Below, one piece after another: positions 62,748-64,000 of a DNA stretch of 64,000 nt. Every line of letters begins with the position of its first letter. Positions within the stretch are counted from its first letter, which is position 1. Under the pieces are notes generated by a model. It was not told where the DNA came from. It saw nothing but the letters and a program-made list of their open reading frames with translations, and did no database searches. The DNA is from Chamaecyparis obtusa (lineage: Eukaryota > Streptophyta > Pinopsida > Cupressales > Cupressaceae): NCBI GenBank assembly GCA_027943335.1, contig BSBK01004083.1:124001-188000 (forward strand). Reading direction: 5' to 3'. A program made the translations under genes and the position numbers.

Positions 62748-62816
62748 TGAAGATAAATATCTAGACTAATCATCGATCAGGATGTCGTTGGTGATTAGTC
62801 TGGATATTTATCTTCA
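62748..62816. repeat. 25-bp inverted repeat (hairpin)
   Basis: Arms 62748-62772 and 62792-62816 pair with one mismatch around a 19-nt loop, near the right end of the CACTA. It could form a stem in DNA or RNA; it lacks a T-run for a simple terminator. Confidence 0.8.
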
Positions 62817-62869
62817 ATTGTTTTTTAAAACTTAGCATTTCATCAAAATTTCAACCCACTGTCATCAAA

Positions 62870-63258
62870 AGTCTGGTCTAAAATCGACCATTATGTGTCA
62901 AAATGTGGTGTTGTGGGTTTGGCATCCTAGTCGGAGCCGCTAAATATTTCAACCAAATGTGGTTGAAATATGACCGTCGCGAGTTTGGCATCCTGGTCGG
63001 AGCGACCAAAGTTTTTGACCAATATTAATTTATATTGGTCGAAAGATCGACTAATACACAAACACTTACTAATGTTATCTTCGGCCTAGTTTGCCCTCAT
63101 TTTTGACCAATAGTGGAGTCGATCATTTGATAGGTTCAGTAATGGGTTGATATTTTGATGCCAATAATAGAGACAAACCAGTTGGTCGACCATTCAACCA
63201 AGTTGGGTAGAAACTTTGACCAATAGTGCATCGAAAAATGGTGCAAAATGTACTAGTG
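62870..63258. promoter_or_regulatory. Right subterminal repeat region and TIR of the CACTA element
   Basis: TTTGACCAATA at 63014, 63102 and 63215 plus inverted TTGGTCGAAA and GGTCGGAGC words, ending AAAATGTACTAGTG at 63258. It is denser than the left side, as expected of asymmetrical transposase-binding arrays. Confidence 0.8.
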
Positions 63259-63261
63259 TGT

Positions 63262-64000
63262 TCTTTATGTTGATGGTTTGCAGCATAAACTACTAAGTGT
63301 TGGACAATTGCTTGACAAAGGATATCAGTTGGAATTCAAAGACAACAAGTGCATCATTTATAACAAGGAAGGAGAAGTGATTGTATTAGGTTCAAAGACT
63401 AAAGGTAATATTTTTTAGCTTAATCCTAAAGCAAGTTGTTTTGTTGCTGAAGTAGATGACAGTTGGTTATGGCACAAAAGACTATGTCACATCAATTTTG
63501 ACAACATAGTAAAGATAATCAATGTAAAGGTAGTAAGAGACCTTCCTAGAATTGCAAAACTAGTTGATACAATATGTAGGGATTGTGTAATGGGGAAGCA
63601 TGTGAGGAATTCATTCAGTAGCAAGCATAATTCGGTAGAGAACAAATTGGATCTAGTCATATAGACCTATGTGGACCAACTTAAACAAGATCATACTATG
63701 GTGAAAGATACTTTATTTTGTTTGTTGATGATTATTCTAGAATGATGTGGGTTGCATTCTTAAAAGATAAATCTGAAGCATTTGAGAAGTTCAAAATATT
63801 CAAAGCTAAGGTTGAAAATGAATCTAGAATGAAGATTAAATGTCTGAGATTAGGTAGAGGAGGAGAATTCACCTTTGACAGATTTTATGAGTACTGTGAA
63901 GAACATGGGATAAAAAGACAGTTAAGTGCACCTAGAACCCCTCAATAGATTGGAATTGCAGAAAGAAGGAATTAGATCTTACTTGACACAACACACACCA
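63262..64000 (+). pseudogene. Right part of the split Copia pol (GAG-pre-integrase, integrase)
   Basis: VLYVDGLQHKLLSVGQLLDK is followed by GAG-pre-integrase WLWHKRLCHINFDNIVKI (about 63465), CRDCVMGKH, and integrase DDYSRMMWVAFLKDK (63724) with GGEFTFDRF and KRQLSAPRTPQ. Stops at 63418, 63662 and 63946 break it. It continues past the window end, so RT and RNase H should lie beyond. Sequence differs from the Copia at 41165, making this a different copy or subfamily. Confidence 0.88.

Overview
This window looks like a repeat-dominated nuclear segment from a land plant with a large genome. A gymnosperm is my best guess, because nested LTR elements dominate and introns are very long, but nothing here proves it. 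The few host-like peptides (MSAP/canopy exon, MAP kinase tail, CDC48, HIR, MYCBP) are plant-type and intron-containing. There is no prokaryotic or organellar gene, no CRISPR array and no convincing tRNA or rRNA gene.

Layout. 1-4871 (-): 5' part of an LTR element with a coiled-coil/zinc-knuckle gag remnant and a second, unrecognised reading frame. 4872-7700 (-): first exon, promoter and start of a repeat-rich first intron of an MSAP/canopy-like ER protein gene, the only plausible resident gene start. 8119-8936: orphan Copia LTR fragment. 8937-16309 (+): non-autonomous LTR element with gag and protease-like domain but no reverse transcriptase. 16310-23522 (-): decayed Copia element interrupted by a solo LTR with perfect target duplication. 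23523-29032: AT-rich DNA, possibly one long solo LTR, holding a TRIM mini-element and a near-perfect 240-bp palindrome. 29081-36709: small TIR element with TTA duplication (PIF/Harbinger-like), split by a complete chromodomain Ty3/Gypsy element (29332-35697). 36713-41164: MAP kinase tail fragment and another LTR with truncated interior. 41165-47644 (+): Copia element with a truncated 3' LTR. 47645-47678 plus 63262-64000 (+): one Copia pol frame split by a 15.6-kb CACTA transposon (47679-63258).

The CACTA element is the most interesting object. It has 14-bp perfect TIRs (CACTAGTACATTTT), a 3-bp target duplication (TGT) and precise insertion into a Copia coding frame. It encodes a TNP2-type transposase, followed by a second multi-exon gene that joins a SET (histone methyltransferase-type) domain to a Ptta/En/Spm-type transposase_24-like region. 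It also carries intron-containing fragments of at least three host genes: CDC48 (in two pieces flanking the transposase genes), a HIR/SPFH-band 7 protein, and an AMY-1/MYCBP-like protein.

Nearly all coding sequences are decayed. Premature stops are strikingly often TAG/TAA/TGA where CAG/CAA/CGA would be expected, which fits cytosine-methylation-driven C-to-T decay. All assignments rest on reading translated motifs by eye. Family names come from recognised motifs and no search was run.
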